Of a stretch of 64,000 nucleotides of DNA, positions 41,225 through 52,593 are shown one piece after another. The position numbers and the translations under genes were made by a program. The DNA comes from Amia ocellicauda (lineage: Eukaryota; Chordata; Actinopteri; Amiiformes; Amiidae). Each line of letters starts with the position of its first letter. Positions within the stretch are counted from its first letter, which is position 1. The notes beneath the pieces are model-generated. The model was not told where the DNA came from, made no database searches, and was given only the letters and a program-made list of their open reading frames with translations. Where the stretch lies: NCBI RefSeq assembly GCF_036373705.1, contig NW_027102659.1, forward strand, positions 496,001 through 560,000, read 5' to 3'.

Positions 41225-41629
41225 TCAGACCCCCCTCCAAAACCCCACACGTCGTCTGTCGTAGTTCTGCAAGCTTTCCCATTCACACCTTTCAAAACCC
41301 TGAGTCGGAGACTCCATTTCGCATTCTCTTGGACCCTCTTGCAAGCCTTCTAGAGTCTTATCCACAAGCCCCAGATCTCTCCAGGCCATCACCTTCAACC
41401 AGTCCTCATAAGAGTATTCAATTACCGTCTCAAAAGGTTCCAACGTACCCTCCTTCTCTCCCAAAGCAAAAAGCTCCACTCCAACATAGCTGGGATCCCT
41501 TTTAAAGCGGTAACCCCGTCGAGCCCCCCAGAACAACACCCAGGAGCGTTCAATCTTCAAATTGGTGAGTACAGGAACCCTTGCCCGGGATTGTTTCTTG
41601 CGGGGTTTCATGTTGATGTCGCTGGACAT
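41225..41629 (-). CDS. Accessory gene C, short form (P4)
   Basis: The product is 134 residues, identical to P1 and shorter than the 236-residue form of P2/P5. It is unrecognised. A TATA-like element lies 67 bases upstream. Confidence 0.5.
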   Translation of the reverse strand: MSSDINMKPRKKQSRARVPVLTNLKIERSWVLFWGARRGYRFKRDPSYVGVELFALGEKEGTLEPFETVIEYSYEDWLKVMAWRDLGLVDKTLEGLQEGPRECEMESPTQGFERCEWESLQNYDRRRVGFWRGV

Positions 41630-41695
41630 GTTGAAGAAGCGGGATGTTTCTGATGCTGAGAATTAAAGAGGTATTGCCTAAAAGCAGCGCGGGTT

Positions 41696-41703
41696 CTTAA
41701 ATA
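41696..41703 (-). promoter_or_regulatory. TATA-like element of gene C (P4)
   Basis: Minus-strand TATTTAAG lies between gene C and the right inverted repeat, whose TGACGTA sites could act as upstream elements. Confidence 0.5.
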
Positions 41704-41747
41704 GAGAGGAGAGTTTCGGGGCGTTGCCTTCAGAGGGGTGGGGGTAT

Positions 41748-41932
41748 TTATGGGTGGCCTTGATGTTCAGGGTTTTATGGGTGTACACTTTCTGACGGAT
41801 ATGACGTAGGAATAATTAAGGAAATAACTCTACCTAAAATCACGCCCCCCAATTATGACGTAGGAATATTAATAAGCTTAGGGCATACGTCATAACAAAA
41901 TAGGCCGCGCCCAAAAAACCCTACTATCTACT
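41748..41932. repeat. Right terminal inverted repeat of P4
   Basis: This is the mirror of 25762-25946. TGACGTA motifs lie at 41802, 41856 and 41886 (the last on the minus strand). It ends CTATCTACT. Confidence 0.93.
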
Positions 41933-41938
41933 CTTATG
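41933..41938. repeat. Right target site duplication of P4
   Basis: CTTATG is identical to 25756-25761 and is followed by TAGTTGAAGGCGC, as at the unoccupied sites. Confidence 0.93.
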
Positions 41939-42248
41939 TAGTTGAAGGCGCAGTATAGCTCTGATAGTCTGGTGGTGACGGAAGACCACCAGCCGTTTGA
42001 ACAAGCCATTCAGCATCACCTTGTTGGGCTAAGTGCAGGCACTGTCAGAGCGCAGGGCGTCCTGCCTTTGAAAGAGTTTCCGAAGTGTCCTGATGTGCCC
42101 TTTAGCAATGCCAAACAGGTCTGTGAAAATGGCATCCTTTCGCGGCACTTCAGACGCCATCTCACAGTCTAGCCGACCTGAAATGCCTGAGCCCGTTTTA
42201 CCAGCAGGCTTCAACGGTAACCGTTTGAAGCAAGACGTGGCGGTGTCA

Positions 42249-42320
42249 GTTTCCGTAGTGTAGCGGTTATCACGTTCGCCTAACACGCGAAAGGTCCCCG
42301 GTTCGAAACCGGGCGGAAAC
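42249..42320 (+). tRNA. tRNA-Val (AAC)
   Basis: The sequence is the same as the well-formed copy at 16037: all stems pair, loop CTAACAC, T loop TTCGAAA, and TTTT about 25 bases downstream. It is likely functional. Confidence 0.92.
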
Positions 42321-42887
42321 AGCCTGCTGTGGGCCGGCCCTTTTCGTCCTGTTTGCCCTCGTGGTTCCCCGGAGGCGGTGGGTAGCTTTTCTTCATTGGA
42401 GTGCCCGAAATCGGTGCTCTCAGAGCGTCCGTCCGTCGACAGGTTGAAATTGTAAACGCTGGTGTAGCCACTTTTAATTAAAATCTGATGATGATGATGA
42501 TGATGATGTTGTTGTTGTTGTTCTTGTTGTCATCGTGGTCGCCGTCATTATTATTGTTAAAGTAAAGCAGTAGTTAGATTTGTTGCTACCGTAAGGTGTA
42601 GAAGGCACAATAGCTCTGTGATTGTCTGATGGTGGCACAAGACGAGCAGCAGCTGTTTGAACAAGCCATTGAGCATCACCTTGTTGGGGTAAGTGTAAGT
42701 CTTGTCATAGCTCAGGGCATTCTTCCTTTAAAAGAGTTTCCAAAGTGTCCTGATGTGCCCTTGAGCAATGCAATATAGGTCAGTGAAAATAGAAACCTTT
42801 ATCTCACAGGCAGGCCCACGGGAAACGCCTGTGCGCGTTTTACCAGCCTGCTTCGATGGGAGCCAATCGAAACCCCAGGACAGGTTG

Positions 42888-42959
42888 GTTTCTGTAGTGT
42901 AGTGGCTATCATGTTCGCCTCACACGCGAGAAGTCCCTGGTTCGAAACTGGGCGGAAAC
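42888..42959 (+). tRNA. tRNA-Val (CAC), somewhat diverged
   Basis: It is the same as the copy at 16682, with G-T pairs in three stems. Function is uncertain. Confidence 0.65.
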
Positions 42960-43185
42960 AACCCGCGGTGCACGTGTGCCAGTGCCGTGTTACCCGTCCT
43001 CATCTCTCTGCCCCATGGCCGGCCGTCGTTTTCTCTTCCTCGGAGTGGCAAGAAATCCTGACCTTGAGAACAAATGATCGCAGAAGGGTAGCTTTGCGAG
43101 GCGCTGGAACTGACACTTTTAAAATCGATACATGTCGTTGCTGTTGCAATACGACCGTAGCAGGATCGGTGACATTGCTGTTACT

Positions 43186-43191
43186 CTTATG
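43186..43191. other. Unoccupied Polinton target site
   Basis: GCTGTTACT-CTTATG-TAGTTGAAGG is uninterrupted here, only 1.25 kb after the occupied site that ends P4. Confidence 0.9.
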
Positions 43192-43849
43192 TAGTTGAAG
43201 GCGCAAAATAGCTCTGATAGTCTGGTGGTGACGGAAGACCACCAGCCGTTTGAACAAGCCATTCAGCATCACCTTGTTGGGCTAAGTGCAGGCACTGTCT
43301 GATCGCAGGGCGTCCTGCCTTTGAAAGAGTTTCCGAAGTATCCCGAAATCGGTGCACTCAGAGCGTCCGTCCGTCGACAGGTTGAAATTGTAAACGCTGG
43401 TGTAGCCACTTTTAATTAAAATCTGATGATGATGATGATGATGTTGTTGTTGTTCTTGTTGATGTTGTTGTTGTTGTTGTTGTTCTTGTTGTCGTCGTAG
43501 TCGCCGTCATTATTAATGTTAAAGTAAAGCAGTAGTTAGATTTGTTGCTACCGTAAGGTGCAGAAGGCACAATAGCTCTGTGATTGTCTGATGGTGGCAC
43601 AAGACGAGCAGCAGCTGTTTGAACAAGCCATTGAGCATCACCTTGTTGGGGTAAGTGTAAGTCTTGTCATTGCTCAGGGCGTTCTTCCTTTGAAAGAGTT
43701 TCCAAAGTGTCCTGATGTGCCCTTGAGCAATGCAAAATAGGTCAGTGAAAATAGAAACCTTTATCTCACAGGCTGGCCCACGGGAAACGCCTGTGTGCGT
43801 TTTACCAGCCGGCTTCGATAGGAGTTATTCGAAACACCAGGACGGGTTG

Positions 43850-43921
43850 GTTTCCGTAGTGTAGTGGCTATCACGTTCGCCTAACGCACGAAAGGTCCCC
43901 GGTTTGAAACCGGGCGGAAAG
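43850..43921 (+). pseudogene. Degenerate tRNA-Val (AAC) copy
   Basis: It is the same degenerate sequence as at 8010. Confidence 0.75.
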
Positions 43922-44386
43922 AGCCTGCTGTGGGCCGGCCCTTTTCGTCCTGCTTGCCCTCGTGGTTCCCCAGAGGCGGTAGGTGGCTTTTCTTCATTGG
44001 AGTTCCCGAAATTGTTGGACTCAGAGCGTCCGTCCGTCGACAGGTTGAAATTGTAAACGCTGGTGTAGCCACTTTTAATTAAAATCTGATGATGATGTTA
44101 TTGTTCTTGTTGTTGTTGTTGTTGTTCTTGTTTTTCTTTTTGTCGTCGTGGTCGCCGTCATTATTATTGTTAAAGTAAAGCTACCGTAAGGTGTAGAAGG
44201 CACAATAGCTCTGTGATTGTCTGATGGTGGCACAAGACGAGCAGCAGCTGTTTGAACAAGCCATTGAGCATCACCTTGTTGGGGTAAGTGTAAGTCTTGT
44301 CATAGCTCAGGGCGTTCTTCCTTTGAAAGAGTTTCCAAAGTGTCCTGATGTGTCCTTGAGCAATGCAAAATAGGTCAGTGAAAATA

Positions 44387-45554
44387 CACTCACCTAAAGG
44401 ATTATTAGGAACACCATACTAATACTATGTTTGACACCCTTTCGCCTTCAGAACTGACTTAATTCTACGTGGCATTGATTCAACAAGGTGCTGAAAGCAT
44501 TCTTTAGAAATGTTGGCCCAAATTGATAGGATAGCATCTTGCAGTTGATGGAGATTTGTGGGATGCACATCCAGGGCACGAAGCTCCCGTTCCACCACAT
44601 CCCAAAGATGCTCTATTGGGTTGAGATCTGGTGACTGTGGGGGCCAGTTTAGTACAGTGAACTCATTGTCATGTTCAAGAAACCAATTTGAAATGATTCA
44701 ACCTTTGTGACATGGTGCATTATCCTGCTGGAAGTAGCCATCAGAGGATGGGTACATGGTGGTCATAAAGGGATGGACATGGTCAGAAACAATGCTCAGG
44801 TAGGCCGTGGCATTTAAACGATGCCCAATTGGCACTAAGGAGCCTAAAGTGTGCCAAGAAAACATCCCCCACACCATTACACCACCACCACCAGCCTGCA
44901 CAGTGGTAACAAGGCATGATGGATCCATGTTCTCATTCTGTTTACGTCAAATTCTGTCTCAACAGAAATCGAGACTCATCAGACCAGGCAACAACTGTCC
45001 AATTTTGGTGAGTTTGTGCAAATTGTAGCCTCTTTTTCCTATTTGTAGTGGAGATGAGTGGTACCCGGTGGGGTCTTCTGCTGTTGTAGCCCATCCGCCT
45101 CAAGGTTGTACGTGTTGTGGCTTCACAAATGCTTTGCTGCATACCTCGGTTGTAACGAGTGGTTATTTCAGTCAAAGTTGCTCTTCTATCAGCTTGAATC
45201 AGTCGGCCCATTCTCCTCTGACCTCTAGCATCAACAAGGCATTTTCGCCCACAGGACTGCCGCATACTGGATGTTTTTCCCTTTTCACACCATTCTTTGT
45301 AAACCCTAGAAATGGTTGTGCGTGAAAATCCCAGTAACTGAGCAGATTGTGAAATACTCAGACCAGCCCGTCTGGCACCAACAACCATGCCACGCTCAAA
45401 ATTGCTTAAATCACCTTTCTTTCCCATTCAGACTTTCAGTTTGGAGTTCAGGAGATTGTCTTGACCAGGACCACACCCCTAAATGCATTGAAGCAACTGC
45501 CATATGATTGGTTGGTTATTGAACAGGTGTTCCTAATAATCCTTTAGGTGAGTG
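44387..45554 (-). mobile_element. Tc1/mariner-type DNA transposon, copy 3
   Basis: This 1168 bp copy is the 35,840 bp offset duplicate of copy 1, with the same TA flanks and the same damaged transposase (44425-45427). Confidence 0.95.
44425..45427 (-). pseudogene. Tc1-type transposase, broken (copy 3)
   Basis: The translation and defects are the same as in copy 1: frame loss after RFLLRQNLT and a stop after NAPCHKG. Confidence 0.9.
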
Positions 45555-45652
45555 TAGAAACCTTTATCTCACAGGCTGGCCCACGGGAAACGCCTGTGCG
45601 CGTTTTACCAGCCGGCTTCGATGGGAGCCATTCGAAACACCAGGACAGGTCG

Positions 45653-45724
45653 GTTTCCGTAGTGTAGTGGCTATCACGTTCGCCTCACACGCGAAAGGTC
45701 CCTGGTTCGAAACCGGGCGGAAAC
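45653..45724 (+). tRNA. tRNA-Val (CAC)
   Basis: The sequence is the same as at 9813, with paired acceptor and anticodon stems and an intact B box. Confidence 0.8.
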
Positions 45725-45749
45725 AACCCGCGGTGCATGCGTGCTAGTG

Positions 45750-46112
45750 CACACAGTGCTGACCACAAGTGAAGGTCTGAAGACTTTGTACTTGACGACC
45801 GCTGTAAATGGTTTCTTGACAGTTGTTGAGCAGAAAGTTATTGATCTTCCGAGGGAAAGGTCTGAAATCCGGGGGGTTTGCATAGGAATCAAAAAATTCA
45901 CCACGATGGTCCTCCCTTAGATAAATAGCCAGCCAATGTTCTCCGGGCATATTTTTAGGGTGTGTGTTGATTATGTACATTGCAGGTAAATTCTTGATCT
46001 TAAATTTAGGCAGCTGATCGCAGGCGTTGACTCCTTGAAACAGTTTCCGTGAGCCGGCCAGGGCATTCATGATGTGGTTGAGCTCTCTGGTGTTCATTTT
46101 AATAATAATCAT
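45750..46112 (-). pseudogene. Adenain-like protease, N-terminal part (P5)
   Basis: It is the same partial gene as in P2 and ends at the shared host junction. Confidence 0.88.
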
Positions 46113-47414
46113 ACGGAACGTTTCTCCTCTGATTCACCTCAATAATGTTGTCAAACACAGCATACACGACCATATTTACAGTGTGTGGTAGAGGCTGCTT
46201 GAAACGCATCTCCAAACGCATATTGCCCGTCTTCATCAGTGAAATATGTTGTCCACACTCTTCGTCAGGGGTCAGGTTGAAACCGTACAGGGTGTAACCG
46301 CTGCAGTATTCCCGGCGATCGATCAGCAGAGTTTGATCCTTGAGATGGCGACCCGTAGCCAGTACTAGACTGTAATATTCACGAACCGCATTGCCGTTTT
46401 CAAAGTCAGGTTGAAAAGGTCTGGATGGAACCTGCACACCATCGACGTACAATGCTATAAATTCCGCGTTATAATGTTTAAAGTTAAAGGTGTTCTTGTT
46501 GTAAACCCCGGTAAATGCATCATTATCCACGAGACCTATAATAACCTGTTTTGGGAGCTGTCCTAGAAACAGATTTTCCTGGTTCATCACCCGTGTCCCT
46601 GCGGGGATACTGTGGACTTTCATATAGACTCTTTCGATCGGGTACTTGGCGTTTGCCGTCACTAACGCCAGCGCGTGTCCTAGTTTAACCGCCGGGGAGA
46701 CGGACACTTATTTCACAAACAGCGAGGCCGATAATATGGTCAGTTTATATTTTTCCGTATCAGGGGTCATCAGACAAAAAGCACTTTTACTACGGATCAT
46801 TTTAATTTTAATGTCTACCCCGTTGAGCATGAGTTTTTCTTGGAAAAATATGTCTGCATGGATATGCCCCATTAGCTCAAAGGTCCTCCCTTCTGTTGAA
46901 GAGGCCGATCTTTTTTGCAAACCCTTATTGAGTCCCTCTGGATCCTTGTCGTCCATAGCTTCCGGGATGTCTTTGAAGAGAAGGCCGGGGCTGAACTGTT
47001 TGCTTAGGGTCTCCTCACTATAATTAAGGATACACTCCATCATGACTCTATAGGGGTAAGTATTGCTGCTTTGACTAATGAGCCGATCTCCCAGGGTCAC
47101 ATCCACCTGTGAAAACATGGTGGCCACCGGGTAATTGATTAATTGATGACCCCAGCGTTGGCCGTCTTCTCGATTGCATCGCCATCCTAATCAGTCACTT
47201 TACAGTTCATTAAAATAAATGTGTTATTCAAATCAATATAATCCTCGCCATTGCCAGCTATAAAAAACTCCAGAGGGGCCGTGTCTGAAATTGCAGAAAG
47301 AGGGGGAATCTCTACATATATGATCTTATCTATACTCGTTTGAGTGTATGGAACTGTAAACAGATCCAGTTCTGATTTGACGCATTCTTCCGATAGACTG
47401 TTGACAAAAGACAT
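46099..47414 (-). pseudogene. Polinton major capsid protein (P5)
   Basis: It is the same as P2, broken about two to three times. Confidence 0.86.
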
Positions 47415-47416
47415 GT

Positions 47417-47905
47417 TTAAAAGATGTATCCTGAGGCTCTATTTTTCTTTCTTTGAGACTTTCTTTTTGCAGGTTTTTTCTTGTGCTGCTTCCTTCTCCG
47501 AGTGTTTCCACGATATGTTGGAGAATGAGAGATTCTTCGTTTTTTGTTAGCCACGGATCTTCGTCGCCCTGGTGGACACATGCTGTTTCTTCTTTTACCC
47601 CCCCTCCTCGCCATTACCATGAGACCCGAACCCTCCTGATGCTCATGGCTAGCTGCCCGGTTCATAACATTGGTGAACACGTCACTAACAATATTTTTAG
47701 CCGCTGATTTCAAGTGGGGTCTGGCTATAGCAAAGCCTCTCTTAAGCAGGGGTACGGCCATTCTAAAGAGACCATGAAAGAGTCCTCCTAGACCGGCGCC
47801 ATACATTGTGGGGGCTCCTACAAAACCGGGCAAGCCGTTCCCGGCTTGCATCTTGTAATAATCCACATAGGCGCTAGGATCTACATAACCCCTCGAGGTA
47901 GCCAT
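47417..47905 (-). CDS. Small basic capsid/core protein, pVI/pX-like (P5)
   Basis: This whole-looking gene of 162 residues is identical to P2, with the Gly-rich amphipathic segment and basic tail. Confidence 0.72.
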   Translation of the reverse strand: MATSRGYVDPSAYVDYYKMQAGNGLPGFVGAPTMYGAGLGGLFHGLFRMAVPLLKRGFAIARPHLKSAAKNIVSDVFTNVMNRAASHEHQEGSGLMVMARRGGKRRNSMCPPGRRRSVANKKRRISHSPTYRGNTRRRKQHKKKPAKRKSQRKKNRASGYIF

Positions 47906-47906
47906 T

Positions 47907-48639
47907 TTAATAATGTACAAACTGTTTCAGGGGTCGAAAATGTAGTTTGACAATAACTTTACTGAAGCGGAAGGGTACGTTGATATTCTGATCCGATTTT
48001 ACTTCGATCGTGATGTTGTCAAATTGGGTCTTTGAGACTGGTACGTAGTGTGGCTTGTCATAAGTAATTGTGACCATGTCATTGCTTTTACCTTTAATAA
48101 GTACATTTCTCAAAAGGGGGACATAACTATCCCCGACCCTCTGGTGGGTTATGATATCCGTATACACATAAAGAGTGTAAAAGCCGCCCCACCACTTCTG
48201 AGAACCTGCTCTCTGTGTCAGAATAGATCCCAAATATACGCCCCAGTTGGCCGCTGGTTTGAATGCTAATACCTGGTTTTGACACCTTGTACACTCTGTT
48301 TTTAATAGGGTTGTAATATAGCTTGATGTTGGGGGTGCCTTCTGAGAACTGTTTATGCATCTCATCTAATATTTTATCCACATTGTCATAATAACCTCCT
48401 TGTATCGTGAATGTCCATTGACTCTTTTTAACATCATCAAAAATGGCGAAGGTGGCATCCTTATCTTGTAAAACAGCCCAAGTGTAAGGATACTGTATTT
48501 CCGCCAACCCCACTTCCCACGACCCCCTTAGATCTATAGATTTTCCAAATTGTACCGTGTAACTGGATATTTCATTTTTAGGGTATATATCGAGAGAGGC
48601 GTTACTGGGTAGAGTCACGTAGAAGCCTCCTGATTCCAT
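47907..48639 (-). pseudogene. Penton-like minor capsid protein (P5)
   Basis: It is the same as P2 and broken about once. Confidence 0.82.
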
Positions 48640-48685
48640 CTTGAGTATCGAAAGTAATGCCCACAACACACCCGCGGGCAAGTTG

Positions 48686-49795
48686 TTATAAGGATTGAAT
48701 ATCGGAAACCTGTTGTTCCGGGACCCAACTATTGAACTTTTCAGGCCATCCAAGCCATTTCATCAACACATATTTTTTCCGGTTCTGGGTTTTTTCAGCT
48801 AATATCTTTTCAACTCTGTATACACTGTCTTTACCCACAATAATTTTTTGTAACTCGGCTTCGTAAAACGTTCCTTCTATATCCTCCCCGTCATAGTCTT
48901 TTAACCGGTACACGGGTGGGTCTCTAGCCAACTGTTCGGTAACTGTAAAATATTCGTCAGAAAATGTTTCTTCATAACCTTTGGCAAAAGTACTCCTTAG
49001 CTTTGAAACGCGAACCACATCACCGATGTTGAACTTATAAGTAGTTTTTCCCTTCTTAATAAATGGTCCGTATAATTTTTTATAGACCTTAAAAGAATTA
49101 CTTTGATCAACATCTTTAGGCTTCATTTTAATACTGGTGTGATACCCTTGGTTGTAAGCATCGATAAAATCCTGAACTTTATCAAAATACTTGAACGTGT
49201 TGACCGCTGTAAAATATCTCCACATTTTGGTCTTTATGGTGCGGTTAAACCTCTCCACTACCGATGCCCTAAGCTCATTACCGGTGGTGAAATGATGTAT
49301 TTTGTGTCTCTTCAGTAGATTCTGAAATTCTCTGTTGAGAAACTCTTTTCCTTTATCAGTCTGCAGTTTTTTAGGACATCGACCCTGGGACAATATATCC
49401 TCAAAGGCCCTTGTCACCGCCCGACCTGTTTTATTATGTAGAATGCGAGCCCAGGCATATTTTGATAACACATCGATACACATCAACATCAATTTGTGAC
49501 CATTGTTATGTTTTGATAAATTTGACATATCGACTAGATCCATTTGCCATTGTGAGTCTATGTCAGTTGCATATACGCGGTTTCTTTTAAAGTTAATCCT
49601 GAGAGGTTTATGTAAGGTATAGGCGTCTTGTTCCCGTAACCATTCTGAAACAACCACATCATTAACCTTCACTCCGGCCTCAGCGAGTCCTCTTTGAAAA
49701 CCCTTCTTACCCGCCAAACCCCCAATCTTGGCTGGGTTGTAGTATAGTTCCTGCATTTGGGGAGCTTGCCGAGTCATTCTGTCAAATAACCACAC
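48686..49795 (-). CDS. Polinton integrase with chromodomain (P5)
   Basis: This open 369-residue frame is identical to P2, with Asp86, Asp147 and Glu181 and a chromodomain at about 325-365. The TATA/polyadenylation pair lies just upstream. Confidence 0.92.
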   Translation of the reverse strand: MWLFDRMTRQAPQMQELYYNPAKIGGLAGKKGFQRGLAEAGVKVNDVVVSEWLREQDAYTLHKPLRINFKRNRVYATDIDSQWQMDLVDMSNLSKHNNGHKLMLMCIDVLSKYAWARILHNKTGRAVTRAFEDILSQGRCPKKLQTDKGKEFLNREFQNLLKRHKIHHFTTGNELRASVVERFNRTIKTKMWRYFTAVNTFKYFDKVQDFIDAYNQGYHTSIKMKPKDVDQSNSFKVYKKLYGPFIKKGKTTYKFNIGDVVRVSKLRSTFAKGYEETFSDEYFTVTEQLARDPPVYRLKDYDGEDIEGTFYEAELQKIIVGKDSVYRVEKILAEKTQNRKKYVLMKWLGWPEKFNSWVPEQQVSDIQSL

Positions 49796-49949
49796 AGACC
49801 CACACTATGCGCAAAGTTTTTATACAAGGTTTTTTATTCAACTTCAGGAGAGCAGATACCCCTTTTTAGACATTTGAGAAAAGTATAACATACACAACAA
49901 TTTTTTCTACGGTCCAGACAAAAAGAAATCAGATGATTGGTTACTTGAT

Positions 49950-50468
49950 CTATATCAACAAATATACCTGTTTCTTTATCTTGTAGGCACACACCTCAGT
50001 TACATATGTAAATAAAACAACAATATGACCTATTTTAAAAGTAAACAGAGGTGTATTAAACATGCTCAGTAAAAGGTCATACAGATGTTGATGAAATGGC
50101 CTAATATCATTCTTGGCCCCCTTGAGCGCTTCATCCCAGTGTTCGTACCCCCCGGTCTTTGTTACAGCAGCCATTAACTTTTCCAGGTTTGAAAGTTGAT
50201 CCTCATCGATGGTTAAATCTGTAGAGAAAAGGCTCGCGTTGGCTACTTTTCTGTCAAGCACATGGTGTAATAGCGCTCTCAGGTTAGCTGCAGAGTGTTG
50301 ATGACAGAACCAGTTGCAGAAGCAGTCCAGGGTCTGAGGTCTTGGAGAGTAACCGCAGTCAAAGGGTTCCAGAGTGTATACAAAATCTGGGGAATAGAAC
50401 CAGGGGTGATCCCGGGTTTGAAGAGGCCTGTAGAGCCTGTCGACGTCCGCAGCTTTCAGGTAAGACAT
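49950..50468 (-). pseudogene. Shortened accessory A/B block (P5)
   Basis: This 172-residue frame is identical to P2, with a gene B start and a gene A end. Confidence 0.6.
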
Positions 50469-50546
50469 TCTCTTTAATTTTAAACCATGATTGAATTGTT
50501 GCGCCTTTTATCCTATCTCTTCACTACGTCACGACACACCGCCCTC

Positions 50547-51257
50547 TTAGAAGAGAGTAGCCCCTGAGCCGTCAGACCCCCCTCCAAAACCCCACACGTC
50601 GTCTGTTTTATCATCGTCGTCGTCATTCAAGGGGGATATATAATCCATAATCCAGCATATTCTCCTTCTAACCAAATCCAGTTGCGAACATTTGGTCAAG
50701 ATGTCAAAACCATCATTTATACAGTTTATGACCTCTTTCAAGAACGGCCAGTCCACGGCGTCAAACATAATTTCAGTAACCTGTTTTTCTGGATCCTCCA
50801 CACCCCCTTCAATAGGGTTTGTAATCAGAGTACTGCTAAACAAAACCTTACGATCTGTAGTTAGAGATAGACTCTTCACCACTCTACCGTAGTTCTGCAA
50901 GCTTTCCCATTCACACCTTTCAAAACCCTGAGTCGGAGACTCCATTTCGCATTCTCTTGGACCCTCTTGCAAGCCTTCTAGAGTCTTATCCACAAGCCCC
51001 AGATCTCTCCAGGCCATCACCTTCAACCAGTCCTCATAAGAGTATTCAATTACCGTCTCAAAAGGTTCCAACGTACCCTCCTTCTCTCCCAAAGCAAAAA
51101 GCTCCACTCCAACATAGCTGGGATCCCTTTTAAAGCGGTAACCCCGTCGAGCCCCCCAGAACAACACCCAGGAGCGTTCAATCTTCAAATTGGTGAGTAC
51201 AGGAACCCTTGCCCGGGATTGTTTCTTGCGGGGTTTCATGTTGATGTCGCTGGACAT
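50547..51257 (-). CDS. Accessory gene C, long form (P5)
   Basis: The product is 236 residues, identical to P2, with an Asp-run and Gly-rich end. It is unrecognised. Confidence 0.55.
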   Translation of the reverse strand: MSSDINMKPRKKQSRARVPVLTNLKIERSWVLFWGARRGYRFKRDPSYVGVELFALGEKEGTLEPFETVIEYSYEDWLKVMAWRDLGLVDKTLEGLQEGPRECEMESPTQGFERCEWESLQNYGRVVKSLSLTTDRKVLFSSTLITNPIEGGVEDPEKQVTEIMFDAVDWPFLKEVINCINDGFDILTKCSQLDLVRRRICWIMDYISPLNDDDDDKTDDVWGFGGGSDGSGATLF

Positions 51258-51375
51258 GTTGAAGAAGCGGGATGTTTCTGATGCTGAGAATTAAAGAGGT
51301 ATTGCCTAAAAGCAGCGCGGGTTCTTAAATAGAGAGGAGAGTTTCGGGGCGTTGCCTTCAGAGGGGTGGGGGTAT

Positions 51376-51560
51376 TTATGGGTGGCCTTGATGTTCAGGG
51401 TTTTATGGGTGTACACTTTCTGACGGATATGACGTAGGAATAATTAAGGAAATAACTCTACCTAAAATCACGCCCCCCAATTATGACGTAGGAATATTAA
51501 TAAGCTTAGGGCATACGTCATAACAAAATAGGCCGCGCCCAAAAAACCCTACTATCTACT
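51376..51560. repeat. Right terminal inverted repeat of P5
   Basis: It is the same as the right repeat of P2 and P4 and is followed by CTTATGTAGTTG. Confidence 0.9.
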
Positions 51561-51876
51561 CTTATGTAGTTGAAGGCGCAGTATAGCTCTGATAGTCTGG
51601 TGGTGACGGAAGACCACCAGCCGTTTGAACAAGCCATTCAGCATCACCTTGTTGGGCTAAGTGCAGGCACTGTCAGAGCGCAGGGCGTCCTGCCTTTGAA
51701 AGAGTTTCCGAAGTGTCCTGATGTGCCCTTTAGCAATGCCAAACAGGTCTGTGAAAATGGCATCCTTTCGCGGCACTTCAGACGCCATCTCACAGTCTAG
51801 CCGACCTGAAATGCCTGAGCCCGTTTTACCAGCAGGCTTCAACGGTAACCGTTTGAAGCAAGACGTGGCGGTGTCA

Positions 51877-51948
51877 GTTTCCGTAGTGTAGCGGTTATCA
51901 CGTTCGCCTAACACGCGAAAGGTCCCCGGTTCGAAACCGGGCGGAAAC
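51877..51948 (+). tRNA. tRNA-Val (AAC)
   Basis: It is identical to the well-formed copy at 16037. Confidence 0.92.
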
Positions 51949-52521
51949 AGCCTGCTGTGGGCCGGCCCTTTTCGTCCTGTTTGCCCTCGTGGTTCCCCGG
52001 AGGCGGTGGGTAGCTTTTCTTCATTGGAGTGCCCGAAATCGGTGCTCTCAGAGCGTCCGTCCGTCGACAGGTTGAAATTGTAAACGCTGGTGTAGCCACT
52101 TTTAATTAAAATCTGATGATGATGATGATGATGATGATGATGTTGTTGTTGTTGTTCTTGTTGTCATCGTGGTCGCCGTCATTATTATTGTTAAAGTAAA
52201 GCAGTAGTTAGATTTGTTGCTACCGTAAGGTGTAGAAGGCACAATAGCTCTGTGATTGTCTGATGGTGGCACAAGACGAGCAGCAGCTGTTTGAACAAGC
52301 CATTGAGCATCACCTTGTTGGGGTAAGTGTAAGTCTTGTCATAGCTCAGGGCATTCTTCCTTTAAAAGAGTTTCCAAAGTGTCCTGATGTGCCCTTGAGC
52401 AATGCAATATAGGTCAGTGAAAATAGAAACCTTTATCTCACAGGCAGGCCCACGGGAAACGCCTGTGCGCGTTTTACCAGCCTGCTTCGATGGGAGCCAA
52501 TCGAAACCCCAGGACAGGTTG

Positions 52522-52593
52522 GTTTCTGTAGTGTAGTGGCTATCATGTTCGCCTCACACGCGAGAAGTCCCTGGTTCGAAACTGGGCGGAAAC
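52522..52593 (+). tRNA. tRNA-Val (CAC), somewhat diverged
   Basis: It is the same as the copy at 16682, with G-T pairs in three stems. Confidence 0.65.

Larger units (their letters stand above)
25762..41932 (+). mobile_element. Polinton/Maverick copy P4, end to end
   Basis: This 16,171 bp element has inverted repeats of about 185 bp at both ends and a CTTATG duplication. It carries the full Polinton core: protein-primed DNA polymerase B, FtsK/HerA-type packaging ATPase, adenain-like protease, major and minor capsid proteins and integrase. It also has PX and PY-like proteins and accessory genes. Genes of the left half read right and genes of the right half read left. The two end repeats differ at about six positions by eye. 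It is structurally complete but carries about eight to ten breaks in all, mostly in the polymerase. It is a young fossil. Confidence 0.95.
41939..45749. repeat. Host tRNA-Val tandem repeat block H4
   Basis: This is non-coding host DNA. The first 1253 bp (41939-43191) is an AAC unit plus a CAC unit, homologous to 15727-16985. From 43192 on it repeats H1 at a 35,840 bp offset, including the Tc1-like element. It contains an unoccupied target at 43186 and four tRNA-Val copies. Confidence 0.85.
45750..51560 (+). mobile_element. Polinton copy P5 (right part only)
   Basis: This is the duplicate of P2 at a 35,840 bp offset; all translations compared are the same. It contains partial protease to right inverted repeat, followed by CTTATG. 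It is a fossil with about two broken genes in addition to the missing left half. Confidence 0.93.
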
